Assembly: GCA_015143295.1 (NCBI GenBank)
Contig: CM026570.1
Span: 10,688,047-10,752,046 of the forward strand
Reading direction: 5' to 3'
DNA length: 64,000 nucleotides
From: Tetracentron sinense
Taxonomy: Eukaryota > Streptophyta > Magnoliopsida > Trochodendrales > Trochodendraceae
Positions 1 to 10,129 of the stretch are shown here, piece by piece. Made by a program: the position numbers and the translations under genes. The notes below the pieces were generated by a model. It was not told the DNA's origin. It saw nothing but the letters and a program-made list of their open reading frames with translations, and did not search any database. Numbering within the stretch: the first letter of the stretch is position 1; each line of letters opens with the position of its first letter.

Positions 1-256
1 AATGGCACATGGTGTCTGTGAACTTGTATGGATGGAGATGATATTGGGGGAACTTGGTCTTTCCCCTCAGAGGCTTATGAGGTTGTACTGTGACAACAAG
101 GCAGCCATTAGCATCGCACACAATCCTATGCAACACGACCGAACTAAGCATATTGAGGTGGATAGACACTTTATTAAGGAAAAACTTAGTTCGGGAATTA
201 TTTGTACTCCTTTTGTGAAGAGTGGAGACCCACTAGCTGACATCTTAACCAAATGA
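1..256 (+). pseudogene. Ty1/copia RNase H C-terminal fragment
   Basis: This is the last part of a copia-type polyprotein; the rest lies outside the window. Seen: the RNase H signature CDNKAAISIAHNP, then a histidine-containing block (TKHIEVDRHFI) and the ending DPLADILTK. These blocks close the pol polyprotein of plant Ty1/copia elements. Family members normally continue about 25 residues after ILTK; here a TGA follows at once, although the expected downstream residues (PQFH, GKLGM) can still be read in frame beyond it. The copy is therefore probably dead. A polypurine tract and an LTR follow, as expected. Confidence 0.9.
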
Positions 257-321
257 GTGGGGAGTCCTCAATTTCACACCAACATAGGCAAGCTGGGCAT
301 GCTAGACATTTTTGCACCAAC

Positions 322-332
322 TTGAGGGGGAG
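322..332 (+). other. Polypurine tract of the copia element
   Basis: The run TTGAGGGGGAG directly precedes a TGTTGAGA start. This is the usual polypurine tract and LTR start of plant Ty1/copia elements, the primer site for plus-strand DNA synthesis. Confidence 0.75.
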
Positions 333-558
333 TGTTGAGAATATGTTTTGTGTATGATGAGGGCATTTATGTCAGTCTTTTTCTCTTTTTTTCCTTCATT
401 ACTTGTAAGGGTATTTTATGTAATTTGGGTTTAATACAAAGAATAGATCAAGAGGAGGCTTTCATACGAAAGACCTCACTCTCTTCCCTTCTTTTCTCTC
501 TCTCTCTCATCTTCCATCAAAACCCTCTCTCATTTCTAAGTATGTGCACAACCCAACA
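333..558 (+). mobile_element. 3' LTR of the partial copia element
   Basis: The LTR starts with TGTTGAGA just after the polypurine tract. The best end is CCAACA near 558, giving about 226 bp. The right edge is inferred: the 5' LTR and left target duplication are outside the window, so it cannot be checked here. Confidence 0.6.
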
Positions 559-2280
559 AAATTTTTGGGGGATCTAATAGTTGCCAAAAGATAGTCTGTG
601 TCGCCTAAGATAAAATGTTCCATTATTATGTTGATCTTCATCCCTACCCTCTTTCTATATGTCAACCATTTTAGTCTAAAATACTCCCCATCATATATTT
701 CTTGGCCTTCTCCATTATATATTTTGTTTGTTCGACTAACTCAACGTGCTCCTTATGGCCTTTTGGTTATGTAAAAATGATTTGTTCTGTTGTGGAAGTA
801 TAACAGGTCCCTCATATTGTTGGCTGAAATACAATATACTGACAGTGCATAGCCTGTAAAAGCATCGTACACACTGGGAGGTGAAACCCAGCATTACATG
901 TTTCTCTCTGCAGAGAGCTTCTATTCCATAAAGCATCCTTATTGGTCATTCATAACAACTCAGTCTATATACTTAATTTCTGGGCTTTTTTCTTATATTT
1001 TCTCCCTGCTGTTAAAAAATATGATACGTTAAGTGGTCATTGAAAATCAGGCTGGCATTAGGAGAAGATTTCGTAAGTGAGAACATCCGATGATTTAGGC
1101 AGCAGTATCTTGCTTGTAGGACACACATACATCCATATTCATATGCCCTGTTATTACCAGATACTGTCACCATAATCCCATTTCTCTGTAAATTCGATCA
1201 AGTATTTGTTGGTGCTACCATTTTGAATCTAGATATTATATGTTTCTAAAGATACCATGTCTTAAAGAGGTAGTTCTTGTATTTATTGAATGTAGGTCCA
1301 CATATGAAATGCTTTAATATTCTACAGAAACTCTTTTTAGTGTTCCTGTTCCCTCTATTTGTAATAAGTGTCAATTCCTGTTCTTGTTTCATTCATGCTA
1401 AGTTCCAAATGCTGCCTTTGTGGAGGACTACAATTTAATTCCTCTCTCAAGACACCAGATACACCTCCCTCTTTCCACTCTCCCTATTGCCTCATTTCAC
1501 ACTCAAATACTTTGACACTATTATAAAGGAGAACCACTTGCAAACTGAACTTTTCCAATGGGTCAAAGTGCGTTGGGTTGGCCCATGCATCACCCCTTTA
1601 ATGAGATGGAAAAGACAGCACAAGAATCTTTAGATTGTTCACTTGACAGCACACAGAAGGTGGGAGACAGTACAGGCCCACCTTTGCTAACCTTAAACCA
1701 AACAATAGATTTGAGTCAAACCATTCTCCAAATAAGGGAGCTAATTGACGTGGCCAAAGGAAACAAGAAAGGAGAGGATGGATCTCCAGTCCAAACCATC
1801 ATCAAAGGTAACAAAGAAACCTCTAGGGTATCCATTCAACTTCAACTTCTTCATGGAGATCACCAATAGGTTACTTTTTAAACTAATCACACAATAATTC
1901 GCCTGTTAGAAAAGCAATGGAACTTGCCTTAAGATTGTTCTAGATCTGTATAAACTCAAGCAAACTGGACTCTTTCGAATCGACACCATAAACAATCAGT
2001 CTCATGAGTGAGCTACAAATTCAATGACAGCGTCAGGTATTACTTATTAGCAATAGATTCATGTATTCATAAACCCATATTTGAACTTCTCCAACCAACC
2101 AGAAAATCTGTTTTGCTTATGTCAATGAATAAGAAAATCACCGTCCATTGCACAGATTGTTTGGTACATAACCAATATTAATCTGTTTTGCTTATGTGAA
2201 TTCATAGAGAAATCACAGCCATTACTTTTTGGACTCCATCATTATGATAACCAGGAATGACATATGATGCTTCCTTGACA
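559..2280. other. Intergenic stretch, no recognised gene
   Basis: Mixed-composition DNA between the copia LTR and a tandem duplication. A motif of about 45 bp containing TCTGTTTTGCTTATGT occurs twice (about 2107-2155 and 2192-2230). The only open frame worth noting is at 1558-1869 and has its own entry. Confidence 0.5.
1558..1869 (+). CDS. Doubtful hypothetical 103-residue frame
   Basis: An uninterrupted frame of 103 codons starting MGQSALGWPMHH and ending LLHGDHQ. I do not recognise it and see no domain, signal peptide or membrane segment. A TATA-like TTATAAAGGA lies at 1521-1530, only about 30 bases before the ATG, leaving almost no 5' UTR. It could be a small gene, a fragment of a pseudogene or chance. 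Its composition is more coding-like than the neighbouring frames, which is the only reason it is listed. Confidence 0.2.
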   Translation: MGQSALGWPMHHPFNEMEKTAQESLDCSLDSTQKVGDSTGPPLLTLNQTIDLSQTILQIRELIDVAKGNKKGEDGSPVQTIIKGNKETSRVSIQLQLLHGDHQ

Positions 2281-2822
2281 GATAGAAGGATGATACTACT
2301 TAAAGGGGAGGCTGATGCATCATCATAACACTGAACCTGGTTTTCAAGACCAACAATAACATAGTTGCAGAAAAGCTATGTACAGGTTGGGAAGATCGCT
2401 CCTCAGGCAACCTCGTTTCTTTGGAAGCTCACTTCCATAACATCCCATTTAGTGGTCAAAGAGGACTATGCATGTGGGATGTGATGGGATAGATATGAGT
2501 CTAAGTATCGGTGGATTGGAACTTTTTTCCTTCGGATAGAAGGATGATGCTCCCTCAAAGGGGAAGCTGATGTTTCATCAAAACACAGAACCTGGTGTTT
2601 AAGATAGTCAGTAACATAACTTCAGGAAAACTTTCTACAGGATGGGAATCTTGCTTCTCATGAATCTCACTTCCTAACCTCGCTTTTCAGGAAGCTCGCT
2701 TCTATCACATCTCATCTAATGGTCAAAGTGGGCTATGTATGTGTGATGGGATGGGATAGATCCGAGTCTACAGCTACTACGGTGTAGACCTTAAGCAATT
2801 ATTGTTGGATTGGAACTTTTTT
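2281..2822. repeat. Tandem duplication, two units of about 255 and 288 bp
   Basis: Unit 1 (2281-2534) and unit 2 (2535-2822) both begin GATAGAAGGATGAT and both end in GGATTGGAACTTTTTT. They share AGGGGA.GCTGATG, CAGAACCTGG-like, GGTCAAAG and GATGGGATAGAT blocks in the same order. Unit 2 carries an extra stretch near its end (about 2772-2805). Confidence 0.85.
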
Positions 2823-3474
2823 TTGTAAAGGATTGATAGAATATAATGTACTTTTACAACCAGTATTGTAAACTATACACATGGTCGCAAATTACACTAA
2901 ATTAGACATTTTTTCCCGAGATCTTAATGTTAATTTTTTTATATAAATTATTTTATTCTGAATATTCAAATTGAATGATTTTTATACAAGATTCATTATA
3001 GTCCAAGGCATTTAGTTCTCCACATCTCATGTAAAGCAAAATCTAAAGGTATGGCTGCCCATGCTAATATAAAGGGAATGAGATGTCTTATGTCTCGATT
3101 CTCATTTCCTTATGATTTTTTAATCTCATTTTCGACTTCTCATTTTCGCTTCTCGTTCAAGACAACTATGGTTAGTAATCATTCCTCGAGTATACTCATC
3201 ACTTGGATCACTTGCTCCACCGTTTTTGGGCCCCTCATGGCAGCATTTAGTAAAGAAATGACAGGCTAATTTCATGGTCTTGGCAAGGGGTGTTGAAAAT
3301 TCTGAATTCCACATACTTTTGTTCTGTTGCCATTGTAATGTATGTTATTTTTGCTCAAAGGATATAATATTATGAAAAATAATAATGAACAGAAAATAAA
3401 AAAGGAAAAGTAAAAGAAAAAAGCCCAGTGGACATATATTTTATTAAAATATCTTCCTTCCAAATTCTTCTTCT
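2823..3474. other. AT-rich DNA downstream of DWARF27
   Basis: AT-rich sequence beyond the DWARF27 stop codon at 3475; the part next to the gene should hold its 3' UTR and polyadenylation site. No other gene or repeat was recognised. Confidence 0.5.
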
Positions 3475-6400
3475 CTAGCTGGAACAGTCCATGCTATGCT
3501 TTTGCTTTGCTTTGCCTGCCATTAATAGTAGTACAGAAGAATTATGGGTGTCAGAACTCCTTGATATCATACTACCTATTCCTTATAAAATGGTAAATTT
3601 TCTCATCCAACAGCTCTTCACTTGGAATACAGACAATTAGGCAAGCTCATCTAGACCCACTTATCAGCAGCCACCCCTTTTGTGGGTTCCAGGTCCTCTT
3701 GCCTATTTACCATGTAGACTGCTGGAATGCTGAGGAGGTTTATATATAATTAAAAACAAGTGTTAATATGCAGGTAATTGGGTGTGTGAAGTTATTACAT
3801 AGCATTTTGTAGCAAGGTTGCTTAAACGCTGGATCTTCGGTTGGTGCCGGAGGTTCCTGACCGAATATCATTTCGCAACTCATATCATCAAAATCTGCAA
3901 TTCAAAAGATGCTGTCTGTATGAACTTATATATTCACAGATCATGAAATGCATGCTTGCGGGTGAGATTGTCTCTGATTCTGGCCTAGATACCCTCTCTT
4001 GCTGTTTCTTAGATTGGCTTGGCATTTGATCAGTGCAATTGCTTGACATGTTAATCTTACAGGTGAGCAACAGTATGAATGATCATCCATCTAAGGTTGC
4101 AGTTCTAGAGGCCATCATATGGAAGTCCTTCAGCTCGTGCGCATGTGTGTGAGTGTGTCCGTGGTTATAGACGAGCAGCAAGTGGGAACGCGGCTGAGTG
4201 TTCAGTTCTGGTTCATGAAATGAGTGTCATTTTGACCCTCTGTGTCGATGATGATACATGAGGTAGGAGGGAGATTGGCTTCATTGGAAGCAAAAAAATA
4301 AAGGGCTCACTATCTCTCATATTCACAACATGAATGGCTGACGTTAAAACTCCCACCTGTGTTTTGGTGGGTCTACTTGTACCCTCAGTGGTCTATACCT
4401 GGGACCCCCCATTGAGATGATGGAAATGGCTTCTATATTCTAGCACAAAAGTACAGTTTGCTGAGAGAGAGAGAAACGTAAGGGGTGTTTGGTTGCTATC
4501 TTGACACTAAATCTTATGACGGTACATGTGTAAACCATCTTCTTTTAAGAATGTACTTACACCCTAAATGATCCTCTAGCTAATGTGTTGCGGTGTGCCC
4601 TTCATTTGAGAGAGGTCCTGAGATCAAGTCGGTGATAGAAAAAGTTTCTGATCGCTCACGGTGCATAATAATATGTATGAGGCATACACAGTTACATCAA
4701 TGCTACATTAGCACATACTATACGGGATATACTTACTAGGTACCATGTTGAGTGGCATTCCTAAGGAGTCCTTGATGAACTTTTGAGATGGCATCTTGCA
4801 GAGGTTTGTGCACATCCCTACGCAATTGGACTCCTCCAGAAATCTACAAAAATGGAAAATAACTTCATGATGATGTTGATGTTGATGATGATATAATCAT
4901 TCGACCGAATGAGGTTGATCATGGTCTTGTACCTGCATTTCTTGATGTAGACCACATTCTTCTCTCTTCTGCCGTCTAGTTCCGACTCCCTCACCTGGTT
5001 TCATTCATCATTACCATCGCCGCGTTAAATTGCATTCCATAGAGCAAATTATGCTTTTGATCAACTAGATGACTTCACTGAAAATTTGTTAAAGATTTTA
5101 AAAAACAGTCATCTAAGGATGAATTGAGATTGATTCTCAGAAATGACTTTTTTTTCTCGGAAATTATTTTAGACCAAGCATTTTTCCACGTTTCTATTCC
5201 CAGGAATAGATAATTACTTCCATGCCAAACCGCCATATATCTCAAATGTATTTAATGATTACCGAAACTACTAACTTGCTTATAGTGTATCTCTGTCTTG
5301 TCCAGCAATTTGCCAAAGTTACTGTACCCACCAGATGCTCATTTTTTAATAAACTCATCACTCCTTTAAGATCCGGAAACAAGCCTAAGTGGCAGTGATA
5401 CAGTGTTGCTATTTGCATTGAAAATCAGTAGGCTAGGAGTCTGTACACCATTGGATCAATGATGGAAGTCAAAAACTAGAAAGATTCCTTCTCCATCAGA
5501 CACAATGAATTTAATTTTAACCTTGATCAACCACTTAATATTTTAGCACCTTTTAGAGGAGTACCTTCCAAGGGTGTTCTTGTTTTCTGGTGTAGTTTGC
5601 AAATTTTAAAATGGAAAGATCATTGGAGGAAATTTGAAGGAAAACATGTCTCGTTTGGATATTATTTTCTTACCTCGCAGGGTCCGACTAACCATGCAAA
5701 AAAGAAGGTGGTGAAGACGGCGAAATATTCCCTTGTGAATTTTGACTGTGGTAGCAATGTCCTGATCTGCCATTTATCCAACACCACAAGAAAATATATA
5801 TTATTTAAAAATAAAAAATAAACTTGTATGTTCTCCTTGATTTTTTATAGTAAATCAAACACTTTAATCTTCCTACTAATTTAAAATTAATGTGAAAATA
5901 ATTTAGTTCATCTTCCTACTCTTAACGATCATCGTCGCGTTACATATTTTCTTTTTCACTTTTGTCCTTATGTCAACTCCATTACCAGCCATTCTTTTGT
6001 ATTGTCCCCCCCCCCCCCCCCCCCTTGTCCACCTCAAACACCGCTGTTCCTTCGATGGCTACACCTTCGCGGAGCTGCGATAGCCACCCAAGTTCTCTCT
6101 TTCTCTCTCTCCCTCATATACACTCCCATGTTGTTTTCTTCAAAGTTCTTGGATTTTTCATTTTGTTTAGTTTTTTAGTTTCTTCACTTAAATTCTACTT
6201 AGAAAGCTTTTCATTACTTCTGTTCGAATTGAAGGGAGGTGAAGGAAATTATTTTGACAATCTTTGTATTTGTAAGCTAATCCGAAGTTAGTACGAGACT
6301 TGAGTTTACAATCAAAATCAAGGTAAGAAAATGTATTAAGAGTCACATTTATTTAAATACATGTTGATTAGTACTTACTTTAAGTAACTTTTAGTTAATC

Positions 6401-6936
6401 TATCTTGTGTATCTCCAAAGAAAATGAAAATAATAACTTGTATTAGCACGTAATTATGCTTTTTAATAGGCTGTCGTATAGAAAAACTTGCCAAGGAAAG
6501 GATGGGCTTGGGGAAGGCTTTCTCCAGAGCTTGAATTACAAGTTCACGCTGTTTGTTCGGATTGAAGTTTCGTGACACAACCGCAGCCGCCTCGACCAAA
6601 CTATCGTAACCGCTCTTATTGTTCTTCATCCCTGTATTTGTTAATTTCTCTTTCTTTAATCCACAAGTATTATGAGCAAAGTACTCCAAATGAAAAAAAA
6701 AAAAAAAATGAACCTGTTGTAGCTTGAACACTCTGAGAAAGATGATTAATGGCAATTCGATCAAACCAGCCGTCATTGTACATGTTCTTCTCATCTGTTA
6801 CTAAGGTAATGTTATTGGTAGGCCTTGCGAGCACCGCAACGATCACCGATGAACGTTCCGGCTTGTGAGCGACGATTTTTCGGGGAACCTGAGTACAGGA
6901 AAGACCTCCATGTTGTAAAATAAACTTTGCTTCCAT
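3475..6936 (-). CDS. D27: DWARF27 beta-carotene isomerase, 7 exons
   Basis: Product: the plastid iron-containing all-trans/9-cis-beta-carotene isomerase that starts strigolactone synthesis (known for the family). Model read by eye on the minus strand: 6936-6714, 6631-6492, 5766-5674, 4994-4933, 4843-4737, 3894-3799 and 3515-3475, total 762 nt or 253 residues, close to the usual 260-280. Phases match at all six junctions. Residues 1 to about 45 look like a transit peptide. Conserved blocks in order: [16 protein letters not shown] (57-72), [21 protein letters not shown] (to 121), [18 protein letters not shown], the cysteine block [12 protein letters not shown] (180-191), [16 protein letters not shown], and the C terminus [13 protein letters not shown]. 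Five introns are GT-AG; intron 2 has a GC donor (GGCAAGT at 6492-6486). No frameshift or premature stop was seen, so the gene looks functional. Several DWARF27-like paralogues exist in plants; this looks closest to D27 itself. Confidence 0.93.
6006..6024 (+). repeat. Poly-C run of 19 in DWARF27 intron 2
   Basis: Nineteen consecutive C inside intron 2 (6491-5767). On the transcribed product (minus strand) this is a G run. Length may be affected by sequencing or assembly. Confidence 0.9.
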
Positions 6937-6975
6937 GAGAAAGATAAGAGTTGTATGTGTGATGGAAGATTTTTG

Positions 6976-6986
6976 GATTTATAGGA
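6976..6986 (-). promoter_or_regulatory. TATA-like box of DWARF27
   Basis: On the minus strand CCTATAAATCC lies about 40-50 bases before the ATG at 6936. This places a start of transcription near 6950 and a short 5' UTR. Inferred from position and consensus only. Confidence 0.5.
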
Positions 6987-7089
6987 TAGAGAGAATAACA
7001 ACAAAAGAACATGTGAAGGCATTTTGAGAAACTGCTTAGAGGGAATCATATAAGTCTAGAATTTTTCATACATGCTAAAACTGGTCCTT

Positions 7090-7517
7090 GTTTGGCCAAA
7101 AGATGCTTTGGGTGTTTGCATTTGCTGGTGGGGAAATTACCTGATTACCCTTCATTCCCTCACTTTTGCCGAATTGGTGGATGGGCATGGCCGGCAATGT
7201 CGTTTTGTGTTGGAGAGTGACATCAAATGGCTTGCTTGGTTGGGTAATTGGCGAAGGCCCATGGGCCAAGGTCCAAATCAGCCCACAAATGGATTCTAGC
7301 CCAGTACACTTTGGTAGGCTAGAGAATCACTGCAAACAACCTCATCTAGGTGATACCCCCACGTGAAAAATATTACTCTTATGGAGAAATCGTGACCATC
7401 CGATCTATCACATTCAAATCACACGAGAACAACCGGGCCACTGTCATTTAGAAAATATTTAATATGACAAAACACTATTCATCTTTTACAAGTTGAACAT
7501 GTGAATCACACTATTGA
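7090..7517. repeat. Dispersed direct repeat, copy 1
   Basis: This segment upstream of DWARF27 aligns by eye with 8930-9345 in the same order: GAGAGTGA.ATCAAA, GCCCACAAATGGA, CTCTAGCCCAGTACAC, CTTTGGTAG.CTAGAGA, CAACCTCATCTAGGTGATA, CCGATCTATCACATTCAA, then AGAAAATATTTAATA and CTATTCATCTT. It is cut at 7517 by the target duplication of a hAT-like element. Confidence 0.8.
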
Positions 7518-7879
7518 CTTAATACCTTAGTAACCTAAACCGTCTTCCCTGCTATCTGCTCCCGCTCTCAAACCTCGCTCTCACGGTTTGAGAGCGGATT
7601 CGCCTCGAGAGCGCGGTTTTTAAATTTGTAAACCTCGATTTTATGTTTCGTAGAGTGCGGTGCTCAATAGAGTGGGACGAAACCTAATCTTTTAAATTAT
7701 TGACAGCGATTTTCGCTGCTGTAAGTGGCTAAATGTTCTTGGCACAACGAGGAAGACCAATTTTCAGTTTTACCCTTAATGGGTTAACGCGTAATAGAAA
7801 CGAAGCTTTTTAACTCTTTTTTTTTTTGTACTCTCTTTTCGATTTCTGTGATGTCAGGTACGTTAACTATTCCCATTAT

Positions 7880-8090
7880 TTAGAGTTTTTTTAATATTAA
7901 AAACAGTTTTTTAATTTTTAAAAAAGAATTATTATTTTTTTAAAAAAACTAAAAATAGGTGGGTGAACCCTAGGGTTGGGTGAACCTTACCCACGGTTAA
8001 GGGGTGTCAAAGGAGACACGTGGTGACCTCTAGGGGTGATAACCGGATTTGCAAAATCCGGTTATCACCGGAGAGGATTTGATGCTTTTT
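7880..8090. mobile_element. Half copy of the GGTGATAACCGG foldback family
   Basis: An AT-rich spacer leads into GGGTGAACCCTAGGG, TTACCCACGGTTAAG, GGTGTCAAAGGAGACACGTG and a terminal hairpin GGTGATAACCGGATTT / AAATCCGGTTATCACC, then GGAGAGGATTTG. It matches the right half of the complete copy at 13368-13775. A repeat of about 40 bp (TTTCTGTGATGTCAGGTACG) flanks it at about 7846 and 8105. Confidence 0.75.
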
Positions 8091-8367
8091 TCTTTTTTTT
8101 TGCGATTTCTGTGATGTCAGGTACGTTAACTATTTCCCATTATGTAAAGTCTTTCAACTTATCACAATTTACACTTTCTTTAATGGTGGCCCCCTTTTGC
8201 TCACTTCCCAATTAGTAATCAGATTCTCAGATGCACATATGATAGGCCAGCCACAGCCAATTGCGATTGAACTCTCCATCGAGTTCAATCGCACCTAGAG
8301 GTGATTCACTCATTTTTAGGGTTAAATAATATAACTTTGTTTTTTTAAAAAATTATTAAAATATTAT

Positions 8368-8392
8368 TTATATATATATATATATATATATA
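8368..8392. repeat. (TA)n microsatellite
   Basis: About twelve TA units inside the hAT-like element. Confidence 0.9.
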
Positions 8393-8496
8393 GTGACGCT
8401 CCGGAGACGCTCTCGATCCTATCCTAAATTAAAATTTGACGCTTTCACGCTCTTGCTCCCGCTCCCGCTCACCGTTTTGGTTACTTAGCTTAATAC

Positions 8497-8929
8497 AACT
8501 ATTTTGGCAACGGATTTCCTCTTACAGATTCCCGAGTATTACAACAATTGGGCTATAGCCTTTAGAGTTGACATGTGACGATAAATAGAGGGAGAAATGA
8601 AAACACCACAGGAGAAATTGAAACAGCTTTTGTTTTTTAGTTTCTCCCACATGTCAACTAAATAAGCTATGCCCGAGTGTAATACTAGACATCCAGAGGA
8701 AATCAGTTTCCATGCATTTTATATTGATCGTTAAGACTTCAATGAATGGCGTGTTTATTTGTTTAGAATCGTGACAGTTTAGTTGTTTACTCCTTAGTTC
8801 AACAAACGGGTTGGAATTAAGAGTCTCTCAGGGGCTAAAGGGTTTTTTTTTTTTGGGCCAAAGGAAACAACACACAGTCCAACCACACACACATGGGCCT
8901 TTTGGTGAGACGTGTTAGGTCCAAGCCCT
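8497..8929. other. Intervening DNA, no gene seen
   Basis: Between the hAT-like element and the second direct-repeat copy. It includes a T run at 8844-8855. The block GGTGAGACGTGTTAGGTCCA at 8901-8920 recurs in diverged form at about 10404. Nothing coding was recognised. Confidence 0.4.
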
Positions 8930-9345
8930 CTCTTAGTCCATATGGGAATTAAATCGTTTGTGCTCTTCCCTCACCTTTGCCGAGTTAGTGCATGGGCATT
9001 GGAGAGTGATATCAAAATGGCCTGCCTCGTTGGGTAATGGGCCAATGTCCAAAAAAAACCCACAAATGGACTCTAGCCCAGTACACCTTCTTTTTTTTTT
9101 TTGGTAAGCATCCCAGTACACTTTGGTAGACTAGAGACTGCAAGCAACCTCATCTAGGTGATACCCCACGTGAAAAATGTTACTTCCTGGGGAAATCGCG
9201 ACCGTCCGATCTATCACATTCAATCACACTTGAACAACAAGGCCAACGGCTTTGGCCATTCAGAAAATATTTAATACTATACTACAAGAAACTATTCATC
9301 TTGTATTACTTGAATATGTGAATCACAATATTTGACGTATACATT
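8930..9345. repeat. Dispersed direct repeat, copy 2
   Basis: Second copy of the segment at 7090-7517. It differs by small indels and by a 25-bp retroposon stub at 9087-9111. Its right part runs into the tandem unit starting near 9236. Confidence 0.8.
9087..9111 (-). mobile_element. 25-bp retroposon (SINE tail) stub
   Basis: The insertion reads on the minus strand as ATGCTTACC followed by an A run and GAAG. It is flanked by a perfect 10-bp duplication CCCAGTACAC (9077-9086 and 9112-9121). Copy 1 of the direct repeat (about 7296-7305) has a single CCCAGTACAC and no insert, so it serves as the empty site. The tail resembles that of the SINE ending near 30306 (TTACC plus A run). Confidence 0.75.
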
Positions 9346-9484
9346 TTAGGAAAGTGATGGAAAACTCTCCACAGTAGGTATTATAAGAGTTGAACTGCCC
9401 GATTGAAAGTCCAACAGTTTTAAGACACTCGTGCATTAAATGGTGGGTCCCAAATTATGTTTTGGCCCAATAGGACTTTCGATT

Positions 9485-9777
9485 GGCCTTGGCTTGCCTC
9501 TGGTGAAGCCAGAAAGGGCTTATCTCAGGGTTCCGTAGAATAGCTGACATGTGGTGGAGAAGTCAAAATCATGGGGCCCATGATTTTGACTTCTCCACCT
9601 ATAATAAGACATGCGGCATTAAGTGTGTGAGAATAAGGGTGTGAGATATCAAATGTGGGGAGAAGTCAAAATTATGGGGAGAAAATGGAATGACTTCTCC
9701 CATTTTTATGCCAAATGTCGCACAATGTATGGAACCCCGAGAGCTCTTTCTGGCTTCGCCAGGGACAATCCGAGGCC
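9485..9777. mobile_element. MULE-type MITE, 293 bp
   Basis: Inverted termini: GGCCTTGG at the left and CCGAGGCC at the right, extending as diverged repeats through GGTGAAGCCAGAAAG and its counterpart CTTTCTGGCTTCGCC. A perfect 9-bp target duplication CTTTCGATT (9476-9484 and 9778-9786) fits Mutator-like elements. It contains a near-perfect palindrome of about 47 bp centred near 9576 (arms GGTGGAGAAGTCAAAATCAT). No coding frame is convincing. Confidence 0.85.
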
Positions 9778-10129
9778 CTTTCGATTTCAAGTCTTCGGCG
9801 TAAGTAACTTAGTGGCCACAAATGTCAAACTTCAAAGGAGAACGAGGCCAACGGCTTTGGCCATTCTGAAAATATTTAATTTCTATACTACAAGAAGCTA
9901 TTCATCTTGTACAAATTGAACATGTGAATCACACTATTGACGTATACATTTTAGAAAAGTATAGAAAAGTGATTGAAAACTCTTCGTAGTTATTATCGAG
10001 AGTTGGGTTGTTAGATTGAAAATCCAACGGTATTAAGACACACATGCATTAAATGGTGGGTCTCAAATTAAGTTTGGGCACCATTGGACTTTGCTAGACC
10101 CTGTCACAAGTCTTTCACAGACGTAACTT

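Larger units (their letters stand above)
7526..8488. mobile_element. 963-bp hAT-like non-autonomous element
   Basis: Terminal inverted repeats CTTAGTAACC.AAAC at the left and CGTTTTGGTTACTTAG at the right, flanked by a perfect 8-bp target duplication CTTAATAC (7518-7525 and 8489-8496). Both ends carry GCTCCCGCTC-rich subterminal DNA. There is no coding frame. The 8-bp duplication suggests the hAT superfamily; the CTTAG terminus is not classic, so the superfamily is an inference. A foldback half-element and a (TA)n tract lie inside. Confidence 0.75.

Noticed and set aside
3740-3894. Ending DWARF27 at the in-frame stop 3742-3740 within exon 6 read-through
   Set aside because: The read-through tail does not resemble the family, whereas a GT donor at 3798 joined to 3515 restores the conserved CKAKQKH ending in phase.
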